Shown in pieces: positions 54,447-62,085 of a stretch of 64,000 bases of DNA. The stretch is from Rhizobium sp. NLR16a (GTDB lineage: Bacteria; Pseudomonadota; Alphaproteobacteria; Rhizobiales; Rhizobiaceae): contig NZ_CP072868.1 in assembly GCF_017948245.1 (NCBI RefSeq), forward strand, positions 62,001 to 126,000. Reading direction: 5' to 3'. Position 1 is the stretch's first letter; every line of letters begins with the position of its first letter. The position numbers were made by a program, and so were the translations under genes. A model generated the notes under the pieces. The model saw only the letters and a program-made list of their open reading frames with translations. It was not told the origin of the DNA and made no database searches.

Positions 54447-54474
54447 AGCATATTCGCACACGCGAATTTGCCAA
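54447..54474 (-). promoter_or_regulatory. promoter with operator filling its spacer, for the ArsR gene
   Basis: On the minus strand TTGGCA (54474-54469), 16 bases, TATGCT (54452-54447). The spacer is filled by the perfect inverted repeat ATTCGC-ACAC-GCGAAT (54452-54467). A dimeric repressor bound here would block polymerase. It lies 43 bases before the ATG at 54404. Confidence 0.55.
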
Positions 54475-54507
54475 AAGTGATCAAATGTCAAAAAAGGTCT
54501 AACTAAA

Positions 54508-55332
54508 TCAGCAGATAAGCTGGCCGCCATTGATCTCGAGGACCTGGCCGGTAATGTATCCGGAGAGGGAGGGTGCCGCCAGGAACAGATAGGCCGGAGC
54601 GCAATCCTCCGCTGTGCCCAGCCGCTGCAAGGGAATAGACTTTCTCGTCTGCTCCAGCTTTTCGCGGGAAGAATAGCGCTCATGGAAATCCGTCTCGATC
54701 GTTCCGGGCGAGACACAATTGACGCGGATGCCATCCGGCGCAAGCTCGCGGGCAAGCGCCTTGGAATAGGTTGAAATGAAGGCTTTCGAGGCGGAATAGA
54801 TCGAAGAACCGGGGCTGCCGCCGGTCAGCGCGGAAATTGAAACGGTGTTGACGATGGCAGCGCCTTCCGCCGCCTTCAATGCCGGTAGCAACGCACGCGT
54901 CAGCGCCACCACCGACGTCTGGTTCAAACGCACGATCGCCTCATAATCTGCGTCGGTCAGTGTGGCAGCCGGAAAACGGCCGAGCATGGTGCCGGCGTTA
55001 TTGACGAGCACATGCACCTTGTCGAAGAAGGCGAGCGCATTTTCGGCAAATTGCGCAGCGCCGCCAACGGCGGTGAAATCGGCGTGCAGCAACAGCGCCC
55101 GTCTTTCGGATTCAGCCGTCAGCAGAAAATCCGGCAGCTCGCGTCCCGGTTTGCGCCCGATATGGACGATCACCTTTGCGCCGCAGTCCAAGAACTGCCG
55201 GGCCACTTCGAGGCCGATGCCCCGCCCGGCGCCGGTCACGATGACATTGCGATTCTCGAATAGTCTCGGATGGAACACGAAGCCGTCCTCCTCGCGGACA
55301 ATGCCGCCTGTTGCGCCATTCGCCCTTAACAT
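54508..55332 (-). CDS. SDR-family oxidoreductase
   Basis: A 274-residue short-chain dehydrogenase. The cofactor motif is VTGAGRGIG, the next strand carries VNNAGTM, and the catalytic triad has SISALTG...YSASKAF (Ser, Tyr, Lys). A C-terminal ITGQVLEINGG is standard for classical SDRs. The substrate is unknown. It lies downstream of soxR and upstream of the ArsR gene on the same strand, so a redox-stress link is possible but not shown. Confidence 0.9.
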   Translation of the reverse strand: MLRANGATGGIVREEDGFVFHPRLFENRNVIVTGAGRGIGLEVARQFLDCGAKVIVHIGRKPGRELPDFLLTAESERRALLLHADFTAVGGAAQFAENALAFFDKVHVLVNNAGTMLGRFPAATLTDADYEAIVRLNQTSVVALTRALLPALKAAEGAAIVNTVSISALTGGSPGSSIYSASKAFISTYSKALARELAPDGIRVNCVSPGTIETDFHERYSSREKLEQTRKSIPLQRLGTAEDCAPAYLFLAAPSLSGYITGQVLEINGGQLIC

Positions 55333-55349
55333 ATGAGCGCGCCGGCCGA

Positions 55350-55375
55350 AAGAAAGGCGGCATCATCTTTCCGCC
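55350..55375 (-). terminator. probable terminator after soxR
   Basis: On the minus strand GGCGG (55375-55371) pairs with CCGCC (55360-55356) and TTTCTTT follows. It lies 27 bases beyond the soxR stop. Confidence 0.5.
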
Positions 55376-55401
55376 AGAGGCTAGAGCTTTTCCCTGAAAG
55401 C

Positions 55402-55872
55402 TCATATGTCGATTTCGGTCTCCAGCAGCCGTGCGCCTGGCCCCTCCTCGCCGAGCCGATCGAAGGGATTGCGCAACGGACAGCTTTCGATCGACAGGCA
55501 GCCGCAGCCGATGCAGCCGGTCAGGCGGTCTCGCAGCAGGCTCAGCCGCCTGATTCGCGCGTCGAGTTCATCCTTCCAGCGCGCCGACAGCGTCTGCCAG
55601 TCGGCAACCGTCGGCGTGCGTCCCTGCGGCAGGGAGGCAAATGCCGTCTGGATTTCCGAAAGCGGTATGCCAACACGTTGCGCCACCTTGATGATGCCGA
55701 GCCGGCGAAGCACATCGCGTCCGTATCGCCGCTGATTGCCGCGCGTGCGGATACTCGAAATCAGCCCCTTGGCTTCGTAGAAATGCAGTGCCGAGACGGC
55801 AAGACCACTGCGTTGCGCCACTTCGCCGACTGTCAGAAGCCTGCCGAGCGGCGTCGCAGAAATCCTATTCAT
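55402..55872 (-). CDS. soxR: redox-sensitive transcriptional activator SoxR
   Basis: A 156-residue MerR-family sensor. The winged helix ([20 protein letters not shown]) is at the N-terminus and the 2Fe-2S cluster motif [12 protein letters not shown] is near residues 118-129. SoxR is oxidised by redox-cycling compounds and twists promoters that have overlong spacers. Its start codon is 11 bases from a perfect soxbox. Its own promoter and a divergent SoxR-type promoter overlap there. No soxS is expected in this group. Confidence 0.95.
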   Translation of the reverse strand: MNRISATPLGRLLTVGEVAQRSGLAVSALHFYEAKGLISSIRTRGNQRRYGRDVLRRLGIIKVAQRVGIPLSEIQTAFASLPQGRTPTVADWQTLSARWKDELDARIRRLSLLRDRLTGCIGCGCLSIESCPLRNPFDRLGEEGPGARLLETEIDI

Positions 55873-55878
55873 CGCCCA

Positions 55879-55909
55879 TTGACCTCAATATTAGTTGAGG
55901 TTTTATAAC
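55879..55909 (+). promoter_or_regulatory. SoxR-activated promoter with perfect soxbox, pointing away from soxR
   Basis: TTGACC (55879-55884) and TATAAC (55904-55909) are separated by 19 bases, the overlong spacing characteristic of SoxR-controlled promoters. The soxbox CCTCAA-TATTAG-TTGAGG (55883-55900) sits in the spacer and is a perfect inverted repeat. Transcription would begin at about 55916 and run rightward. Confidence 0.82.
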
Positions 55910-55930
55910 CCCTGCTCCCCCGGCCGTAAA
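55902..55930 (-). promoter_or_regulatory. probable soxR promoter, overlapping the divergent one
   Basis: On the minus strand TTTACG (55930-55925), 17 bases, TATAAA (55907-55902). The -10 element overlaps the TATAAC of the rightward promoter. The transcript would start inside the soxbox, so SoxR bound there would repress its own gene. Confidence 0.55.
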
Positions 55931-56128
55931 GCGCGAGGGCGCAGGAAGGAGCGACAGCGAGATCATCCGGTCGATACGAAGCTGAAATGATGGCATCGGC
56001 GCTTGTCCGCCCTGGTACCGATCGCCCCTGCCGATATAGCCGCCCGAGAGGCGAGCGCTCGGGTTCCGTTCCCGGCAGGTACGGAACCTCGGAAAACACC
56101 CGGACAGGACCTCGTCCGGGTGTTTTTT
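55916..56128 (+). ncRNA. candidate SoxR-dependent small RNA
   Basis: About 213 bases lie between the SoxR-type promoter and a strong terminator. No credible ORF is contained: the only open frame from 55987 runs through the terminator and into the riboswitch. The RNA has consecutive stable hairpins: CCCGAG/CTCGGG (56043-56048/56058-56063), GGTTCCGT/ACGGAACC (56062-56069/56081-56088), and the terminator. The first two overlap at 56062-56063, so they stack or compete. I do not recognise an Rfam family. The 5' end is estimated from the promoter. Confidence 0.6.
56093..56128 (+). terminator. strong intrinsic terminator of the candidate small RNA
   Basis: AAAACACCCGGAC (56093-56105) pairs perfectly with GTCCGGGTGTTTT (56114-56126) around an eight-base loop, and the T run reaches 56128. 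Only the plus strand has the T run, so it ends rightward transcription, although no protein gene precedes it on that strand. Confidence 0.92.
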
Positions 56129-56213
56129 CATCTGCGCCCCGTCCCGGCCGGCCGGACGGGTTTGTAATTTTGCGGTTGCGGCAACAAAACCCCGATGATA
56201 GTTTTCGCCGAAT

Positions 56214-56305
56214 GACAGGGGAGCTCTGTATCGCCGGGGCTGAGATGCGAGGCGCAAGCCTCCGGACCCTTCTAAGCTGATCTGGGTAATGCCAGCGGAG
56301 CGAGG
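56214..56305 (+). promoter_or_regulatory. TPP riboswitch (THI element)
   Basis: Conserved blocks are in order: GGGGAGC (about 56218-56224), GGGGCTGAGATG (about 56236-56247), GACCCTT (about 56265-56271) and CTGATCTGGGTAATGCCAGCG (about 56277-56297). It precedes thiamine-precursor transporter genes. A GAGG ribosome site (56302-56305) lies at its 3' edge, five bases before the first ATG, so translational control by thiamine pyrophosphate is likely. Confidence 0.95.
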
Positions 56306-56310
56306 TCCAA

Positions 56311-56484
56311 ATGTGTTCCGGCGCGCAAGTGTCACTCTACCCGACGTCCGGCAATTCCGCCGGCATCCCTCTCGATGCCGTCAAGGCAACCGCCCCCAAT
56401 CGCGGTAGGCTGCGCATCGAGACCGATGTCCTCGACAGGTTTGCGCTAACGGCCAGACGAAAGCCTGAAATCGAACGCCGATGA
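56311..56484 (+). pseudogene. truncated YkoF-like thiamine/HMP-binding protein remnant
   Basis: A 57-codon frame that starts at the first ATG after the TPP riboswitch. It begins MCSGAQVSLYPTSGN, continues LDAVKAT and RGRLRIETDVLDRF, and matches the N-terminal part of YkoF-family proteins (normally about 190-200 residues, two ferredoxin-like repeats) from memory. It then ends, with the tga overlapping the thiX start (ATGA). The remaining repeat is missing, so this is probably a deletion remnant kept as a coupled leader for thiX. Alternatively it is a functional short peptide. Confidence 0.6.
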
Positions 56485-57287
56485 CATCGCCACGACCATC
56501 GGATTCGCGCCTTGCGACGCTCTGTCTCGCCGTGTACCGGACAATGCCCGCCTTGCTCGCAGGCTTTGCCTTTCTGGCGGCATGGGAACTCTATGTGGAT
56601 CTTTCCGGCATCAAACCGTCCATTCTGCCGGCGCCTTCGCGTATTCTTATCCAGGGCTGGCTGAACCGAGAGGGGCTGATATCAAACACCTGGCCGACGC
56701 TCGGCGCGACACTCGGCGGCTTCGCCCTGTCGCTCGCCTTCGCCTTCGCCTCTTCGATCCTGATGGATTTCATGCCCTTCATGCGTCGGGCACTGCTGCC
56801 GATCTTCATCGCCAGCCAGACTCTGCCGCTGGTGGCGATCGCACCCCTCGTCGTTCTCTGGTTCGGTTTCGGCCTTTTGCCGAAGATATTGCTGGTGGCG
56901 CTCGTCACTTTCTTTCCGCTGCTCGTTGCCCTGCTTCAGGGTTATGAGGCGACCGATCGCGACATCGCCGAGCTCTTGAATTCGATGAAGGCGAGTCGCT
57001 GGCGCATTTTCCGCCTGGCGCGGCTTCCCTCGTCGCTGCCCTATTTCTTCGCCGGCCTTCGAATCTCGATCACCTATGCCGTCGTCGGCGCGATCTTTGC
57101 CGAATATGCCGGCGCTGCAAGCGGCCTCGGCATTTATATCCTCAACGCCAAGAACAATTTCCGTCCCGATCTCGTGCTCGCCGCCGTGATCGTCAGCGCT
57201 GTGTTGACGCTCTGCCTCTTCGCGCTGACGGTGGTTATCCAGCGTTTCGTCATGCCCTGGCAGCCATCCAAGGAACGGCGCCGATGA
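56481..57287 (+). CDS. thiX: thiamine-precursor ABC transporter permease
   Basis: A 268-residue inner-membrane permease with about six hydrophobic segments and the ATPase-contact loop ELLNSMKASRWRIFRLARLP. The operon is TPP-riboswitch controlled, with an NMT1/THI5-like binding protein (ThiY), which supports import of a hydroxymethylpyrimidine precursor as in the ThiXYZ system. Its start is coupled to the YkoF remnant and its stop overlaps thiZ (ATGA). Confidence 0.88.
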   Translation: MTSPRPSDSRLATLCLAVYRTMPALLAGFAFLAAWELYVDLSGIKPSILPAPSRILIQGWLNREGLISNTWPTLGATLGGFALSLAFAFASSILMDFMPFMRRALLPIFIASQTLPLVAIAPLVVLWFGFGLLPKILLVALVTFFPLLVALLQGYEATDRDIAELLNSMKASRWRIFRLARLPSSLPYFFAGLRISITYAVVGAIFAEYAGAASGLGIYILNAKNNFRPDLVLAAVIVSAVLTLCLFALTVVIQRFVMPWQPSKERRR

Positions 57288-58096
57288 CCGGTCAGATGCT
57301 TGAGCTGCGCAACATCTCGAAGTCCTTCGACGGCATGAAGGTCCTGGACGACATTTCGCTCGCGGTCGCAAACGGCGAGTTCGTCTCGATCGTCGGCCCA
57401 TCCGGCTCGGGAAAATCGACCGTGCTGAGACTGCTGACTCAGGCGCTGCGGCCGGATTCCGGCAACATGCTTTTCAACGGTGCGGCGCTGGAACAGACGC
57501 CGCATTCCTTTGCCTTCATGCCGCAACGCGATGCGCTGATGCCCTGGCGCCGGATCATCGACAATGCCGTGCTCGGCCTGGAAGTGAGGGGCATGAATCG
57601 GCGGGCCGCCCGCGCCGCTGTCGCGCCCCTCTTCGAGCGGTTTGGCCTGGCCGGCTTCGAGCATCACTACCCCGCCTCTCTTTCCGGCGGCATGCGCCAG
57701 CGTGCTGCACTGCTGCGCACCGTCATCCAGAAGCAGGACATGCTGCTGCTCGACGAGCCCTTCGGCGCGCTCGATGCGCTGACTCGCATCCAGATCCAGG
57801 AGTGGCTGCAAGACATGTGGACCGAACATCGCTGGACGGCGCTGCTGATCACCCACGATGTTCGCGAGGCCGTTTTCCTCTCCGACCGGATCTACGTGCT
57901 GTCTGCCCGCCCGGCCCGCGTCATCCGCGAATTCCGCGTTTCCCTGCCCCGCCCGAGAAGCATCGCTGATCTCGGTTCGCCCGCGGCCCAGGCAATCGAG
58001 ACTGAAATCCTGCAAACCCTGCTTCATCCGCAAGAACAGGATGATTTCAGGCCGGTCGGCCTGCAATCTGAATCCTGTTCCAATTTAAAGAGTTAG
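57284..58096 (+). CDS. thiZ: thiamine-precursor ABC transporter ATPase, C-terminus encoded by a repeat
   Basis: A 270-residue ATPase. Walker A is GPSGSGKST, the signature SLSGGMRQRAALLRT, and Walker B LLLDEPFGALD. The last 20 codons (58034-58093) and the stop are supplied by the RIME-like repeat, giving the tail EQDDFRPVGLQSESCSNLKS, which has no counterpart in ordinary ThiZ/TauB-type ATPases. The ancestral stop is presumably lost. The tail is unlikely to affect the core fold. Confidence 0.9.
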   Translation: MTGQMLELRNISKSFDGMKVLDDISLAVANGEFVSIVGPSGSGKSTVLRLLTQALRPDSGNMLFNGAALEQTPHSFAFMPQRDALMPWRRIIDNAVLGLEVRGMNRRAARAAVAPLFERFGLAGFEHHYPASLSGGMRQRAALLRTVIQKQDMLLLDEPFGALDALTRIQIQEWLQDMWTEHRWTALLITHDVREAVFLSDRIYVLSARPARVIREFRVSLPRPRSIADLGSPAAQAIETEILQTLLHPQEQDDFRPVGLQSESCSNLKS

Positions 58097-58145
58097 AGCA
58101 CGATGTCGTCCGAAAACCGCTCACACTTTTCGGGATCCTGCTCTA
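58034..58145 (+). repeat. RIME-like two-palindrome repeat, copy 2
   Basis: A 112-base element. GAACAGGAT (58034-58042) and ATCCTGTTC (58072-58080) form the first palindrome; TAGAGCACGATG (58094-58105) and CGGGATCCTGCTCTA (ending 58145) form the second. It is closely similar to the minus strand of 28243-28358. It spans the 3' end of thiZ and the thiZ-thiY gap. In both copies the element has the same orientation relative to transcription. Confidence 0.8.
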
Positions 58146-58165
58146 ATAGACCTGAGGAGGTCACC

Positions 58166-59176
58166 ATGCTGCTTCTCACCCGTCGACAGACGATCCTCGC
58201 CGCTATCGCAACAAGCCTCGCCGGCCGCGCCGCCTTCGCTCAATCGGCGCCCGCAAAGGTTCGTATCGCGCTCGACTGGACGCCCAACACCAACCACATC
58301 GGCATCTATGTCGCCAAGGCGAAAGGCTTCTACACGGCCGCCGGCCTCGATGTTGAGATTCTGCCCTTTACCGACACCAGCGCCGGCACGCTGGTGTCGA
58401 ACGGGGTCGCCGACTTCGGCATCAGCAGCGAGATCGAGGCTCTCACGCAGCGCGCTGGCGGCGGTGACGTGAAGATGGTCTACGGCGTCGTCCAGACGGA
58501 AACCGCACGCCTGATCTTCAAGGGCGGGCGCGACGACATCAAGAGTCCCAGAGATCTCGACGGCAAGACCTATGGCGGCTTCGGCGGCACCTGGGAAAGC
58601 GCGCTGGTCTCAGCGATGATCCGCAATGACGGCGGCAAGGGCGACGTCAAGACCGTCACCCTTGGCACCTCCGCCTATGAGGCGCTGGACAATGGCTCGA
58701 TTGACTTCACGCTGGAGATCTACACCTGGGAAGGCATCGCCGCCGAGCTGGAGAAGCGGAAGATCAGCCGCTTCCACTATTCCGATTACGGCATTCCCGA
58801 CGAGCAGACGACGGTCATCGTTTCCAGCGACGCCTATCTCTCGGCCAGTCGAGAACACGCCCGCGCCTTCATCCAGGCCACACGTCAAGGCTATGTCTAC
58901 TCCATCGACCATCCCGACGAAGCCTGCGAACTGCTGATATCGGGAAGCAACGGCGCACTGATGAACACGGAACTGGTAAAGGCTTCCCAGAAGGCATTGA
59001 TCGAAGGCCATTTCCTGAGATCCGAGGCCGGCGTGATCGGCACCCTTGACCCGGCAAAGGCCGATGCCATCGGCGGCTTCCTGCTTGAGAACGGCATCCT
59101 GGTTGATGCGAATGGCGTCGTGCTCAGGGAGAAGCCGGACTTTTCCACCTATTACACCAACGAACTCCTCGGCTGA
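58166..59176 (+). CDS. thiY: thiamine-precursor substrate-binding protein (NMT1/THI5-like)
   Basis: A 336-residue periplasmic protein with a twin-Arg-like export signal (MLLLTRRQTILAAIATSLAG, cleavage near AFAQ). The NMT1 domain shows KVRIALDWTPNTNHIGIYVA and the pyrimidine-contact region GVADFGISSEIEAL and EIYTWEGI. It delivers the pyrimidine precursor to ThiX. It has a strong ribosome site (GAGGAGG) of its own after the RIME-like repeat, so it may be made in larger amounts than ThiXZ. Confidence 0.9.
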   Translation: MLLLTRRQTILAAIATSLAGRAAFAQSAPAKVRIALDWTPNTNHIGIYVAKAKGFYTAAGLDVEILPFTDTSAGTLVSNGVADFGISSEIEALTQRAGGGDVKMVYGVVQTETARLIFKGGRDDIKSPRDLDGKTYGGFGGTWESALVSAMIRNDGGKGDVKTVTLGTSAYEALDNGSIDFTLEIYTWEGIAAELEKRKISRFHYSDYGIPDEQTTVIVSSDAYLSASREHARAFIQATRQGYVYSIDHPDEACELLISGSNGALMNTELVKASQKALIEGHFLRSEAGVIGTLDPAKADAIGGFLLENGILVDANGVVLREKPDFSTYYTNELLG

Positions 59177-59263
59177 TCCCGACCCGCCCTTGCCGACGCG
59201 GCCTTCCGCGGCAATGCTTTGAGCTTGGGCGGCTTGAGCCGAATCGAGCGGGGCGGGAACGAC

Positions 59264-60475
59264 ATGCGAGCACAGGACAGACTGGTCGGAGCCGACTTTC
59301 TGCGCGCGATGGCGTGCTTGTTGGTGCTCGCGCATCATCTCGCGCTCCGGCTGGATATGCGCAGAATTCCGGATGAATTGGCGCCGACGGCCAACGTCCT
59401 CCGCTTCGGCAATTTCGGCGTCGCCATCTTCTTCGTGCTCAGCGGCTTTCTGCTTGCCCGCCCTTTCTGGCACGCTCTCGACGCCGGCGGCGCCATGCCG
59501 AGCCTCGGGCACTACGCCATCCGCAGGTTGGCGCGCATCACTCCGGGCTTCTGGTTCGCCGCCAGCGTCGGCTTTATCCTCAGCCTGACGCTGCTTGCCC
59601 TGCCGCTGACGCCGGAGCTCGTCGTCCGCTATGTCTCGGGACTGCTGTTCATGAGCCAGTGGCATTGGCGCACGTTCTTTCCCGTCGAAGCCGATGGGCC
59701 GCTCTGGTCCATTCCCTTCGAGGTCACCAGCTATGTGCTCCTGCCGGCCGCCTTTTTCCTGCTGTTTCGCTTGCCCCTGCTGCGGCGACGTCCGTTCTTC
59801 GCCCGCGCCGTATGGCTCTGCGTCATTGCCGTCGTCCTTCTTGCCCATCTGGTAATCCTGAGGCTCTTTGCGCTCGACGATATTGGGCGCGGCTGGGCAT
59901 ATGGCCTGCAGGGCGGGGCGAAGGAATGGATGCCCAACTATAATCCGATCGGTTTCTTTGCCGTCTTCGCGCTCGGTGCCTTTGCCGCCGGCATCGAAGT
60001 GATGTTGTCCGCAAGGCGCTCTTCCTGGTTCGACGCCGCGGCACTCCTGGCCCTTTCGGTTGCCGCTTACCGCCTCCTCATATCACCTGGCGGCTCGGCC
60101 GAAGGTTACGGCTGGCTTGACATCCCCTATGGATTTCCAGTCTTTCCACTGGCGGTCGCAACAGCGCTCGTTTCGCTCAGCCGTGCCCAGGGCCTGGGCA
60201 GGCTGCTTGATAACGCTCCTGTCCGCTACGTCGCCAAGATCTCCTTCGGCATTTACATCTGGCAGGAGATCATCCTGACATTGATCCAGAGACTCGACCC
60301 CGGCTCGTTCGGGGCCTCCTCGGAGAACGTGGTCACCGGTTGGCTGCAATCCTGCACACTGACGGCGGCGCTCGTTTTTCTGGTGGCAAGCCTCAGTTAT
60401 TATCTGTTGGAACGACCGGTAATCGATTTCGGCAATCACCTCACATCGCGCCGCCTGATCGGGCTACTCCTTTAG
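59264..60475 (+). CDS. acyltransferase 3 (OafA/YrhL-type) membrane protein
   Basis: A 403-residue protein with about ten membrane segments. The N-terminal motif ADFLRAMACLLVLAHHLALR carries the conserved His expected for acyl transfer, and FGVAIFFVLSGFLLAR and the Arg-rich RRLARITPGFW segment match the family. Such enzymes acetylate or succinylate surface polysaccharides. The start at 59264 removes a 15-residue upstream extension. The following sugar transferase suggests a polysaccharide role. Confidence 0.85.
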   Translation: MRAQDRLVGADFLRAMACLLVLAHHLALRLDMRRIPDELAPTANVLRFGNFGVAIFFVLSGFLLARPFWHALDAGGAMPSLGHYAIRRLARITPGFWFAASVGFILSLTLLALPLTPELVVRYVSGLLFMSQWHWRTFFPVEADGPLWSIPFEVTSYVLLPAAFFLLFRLPLLRRRPFFARAVWLCVIAVVLLAHLVILRLFALDDIGRGWAYGLQGGAKEWMPNYNPIGFFAVFALGAFAAGIEVMLSARRSSWFDAAALLALSVAAYRLLISPGGSAEGYGWLDIPYGFPVFPLAVATALVSLSRAQGLGRLLDNAPVRYVAKISFGIYIWQEIILTLIQRLDPGSFGASSENVVTGWLQSCTLTAALVFLVASLSYYLLERPVIDFGNHLTSRRLIGLLL

Positions 60476-60545
60476 AAGTATAATTTCGAACGCCACTCAA
60501 CTAGAGGCATTAAGGTTAACGCGAAATACTCCCATTTTTGGCGTC

Positions 60546-60574
60546 TTTATGCTTACCGATTTCTTATTTATAAT
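60546..60574 (+). promoter_or_regulatory. probable promoter of the sugar transferase gene
   Basis: TATAAT (60569-60574) is a perfect -10 element, with TTTATG (60546-60551) 17 bases upstream, inside the only AT-rich stretch in this part of the window. The transcript would start about 70 bases before the ATG at 60651. Confidence 0.4.
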
Positions 60575-60650
60575 GATGACAAACCATACGTAAGCATGTA
60601 TCTGTCTCCCCGCAGTTCAGTATCGCATCTAAACTTCTGGGCTTTGAGTA

Positions 60651-61388
60651 ATGAATGCTTTTACTTCGAAGATAAGTTCACGCTTCGATTCGTCTCAGCG
60701 TCAGAACAAAATCCGGACTCTGGTTGTAGCGAACTCCAACATTCGCCAGCCGGACAGCTTTTCTGGTGTCGAAGGCAAGGCGGCTCTGCGATTGGCCGTA
60801 AAGCGGCTGATCGACATCGTCATCGCGGCCAGCGCTCTCCTCGTGCTGGCGCCGCTTTTCCTGGCAATCGCTATTTTCATCAAACTCGACGATGGCGGCC
60901 CCGTATTCTTCCGTCAGATCCGTTGGGGCATGAACGGCCGAAAGATCACCGTCTTCAAGTTCCGCTCGATGCACACCGACGCTTGCGATCCCAGCGGCAT
61001 CCAGCAGACCGTCAAGGGCGACAGGCGGGTGACCGGCATCGGCGCTCTGCTCCGCAGGACAAACATTGACGAGCTGCCGCAACTTCTGAACGTCCTCAGG
61101 GGCGACATGTCCCTGGTCGGTCCGCGCTGCCATGCCATCAACATGCGCGCAGCCGGCAGGCTTTACGAAGAATTGGTGCCGAACTACCACCATCGCCACG
61201 TCATGCGCCCCGGCATCACCGGCCTCGCGCAGACACGGGGCTGGCGCGGACCGACGGCACGGCCGCTGCAAGCCCGGGCCCGGATCGCCTGCGATATCTA
61301 TTACGTCAGGAATTTCAGCCTGCTGCTCGACCTGAAAATCCTGTTCAAGACGCTGGTCATCGAGCTACGCGGCGGTACCGGCTTCTAA
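60651..61388 (+). CDS. polyprenyl-phosphate sugar transferase (ExoY/WcaJ type)
   Basis: A 245-residue initiating glycosyltransferase that moves a sugar phosphate onto undecaprenyl phosphate. One membrane segment (about 50-75) is followed by the catalytic domain with GGPVFFRQIRWGMNGR, FKFRSMH, TNIDELPQLLNVLRGDMSLVGPR and RPGITGLAQ. The C-terminus ends in GGTGF. It resembles ExoY/PssA proteins, which start exopolysaccharide synthesis, but no other polysaccharide cluster genes are adjacent except the acyltransferase. An alternative upstream start at 60596 is in another frame. Confidence 0.88.
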   Translation: MNAFTSKISSRFDSSQRQNKIRTLVVANSNIRQPDSFSGVEGKAALRLAVKRLIDIVIAASALLVLAPLFLAIAIFIKLDDGGPVFFRQIRWGMNGRKITVFKFRSMHTDACDPSGIQQTVKGDRRVTGIGALLRRTNIDELPQLLNVLRGDMSLVGPRCHAINMRAAGRLYEELVPNYHHRHVMRPGITGLAQTRGWRGPTARPLQARARIACDIYYVRNFSLLLDLKILFKTLVIELRGGTGF

Positions 61389-61633
61389 TGAGAGTCTGCC
61401 CGGTTCCAAGCCTCGCGCGCACAATGTGCGGCCACGAAGATGCAGTCGTAAAACAAAGAAAGCACGATAGGCGTATCAAGGGCCGCAGCGCTTTTGCGCG
61501 CGCTTTGAAGTCGCGCGGCACTGCAAGTGTCGCCTCACCGTCGTAAACCGGCAAAAGCGGCTTTGATCGCCTGCTCTCTCTTCACTTTCGTTGATGCGCT
61601 TCGATCGTCGCGCTCAAAGACGGCAGAAACAAG
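61389..61633. other. intergenic region with no recognised gene
   Basis: About 245 bases between convergent units. No ORF with a ribosome site. The right end holds the atp operon terminator. Confidence 0.4.
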
Positions 61634-61657
61634 AAAAGCGGCCTCGCGGCCGCCTTT
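61634..61657 (-). terminator. terminator of the atp operon
   Basis: On the minus strand GCGGCC (61653-61648) pairs with GGCCGC (61643-61638) around GCGA and is followed by TTTTC. It lies about 25 bases beyond the atpC stop. Confidence 0.7.
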
Positions 61658-61677
61658 CATTGATGCTGTCGCTGTGA

Positions 61678-62084
61678 TCAATCCTGCTGGACGATGCCGC
61701 TAAGATGCGTCAGTTCCAGGATGAAGTGCTCAAGCTTGGACTTGTGCTCATGATGCACGGCATCCTCGAGTTCCTTCTTGGCAGCTTCGATGCGGCGGGT
61801 CAGCTCATCCTTGTTGAGCTCTTCAACCGGAACGGCGGACTCGGCAAGCAATGTGCAGCCTGTCGGCAGGATATCGGCAAAACCACCGAACACCACATAG
61901 TCCTGCTTTCTGCCGGAGCCGGAGCGGACGCTCACGATACCCGGCTTGATCGTTGTCATGGTCGGCGCATGATGCGCCATAACCGTCATCTCGCCTTCGG
62001 TTGCGGGAATGACGACTTCGGTCACCATCTCCGACAGCAGCAGGCGCTCCGGCGAAACGAGCTCAAAGTTGAAATTGTCAGCCA

Positions 62085-62085
<1 letters not shown>
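61678..62085 (-). CDS. atpC: ATP synthase F1 subunit epsilon
   Basis: A 135-residue subunit of the F1 rotor. The N-terminal beta-sandwich (NFELVSPERLLLSEMVTEVVIPATEGEMTV) and the C-terminal helical hairpin are both present. It starts at the stop of the small zinc-ribbon gene (TGATG). It is the last gene of the operon. Confidence 0.95.

Noticed and set aside
55987..56280. 97-residue ORF between soxR and the thi genes
   Set aside because: It reads through a 13-base-pair terminator and the TPP riboswitch and has an Arg/Pro/Gly-rich composition with no domain.
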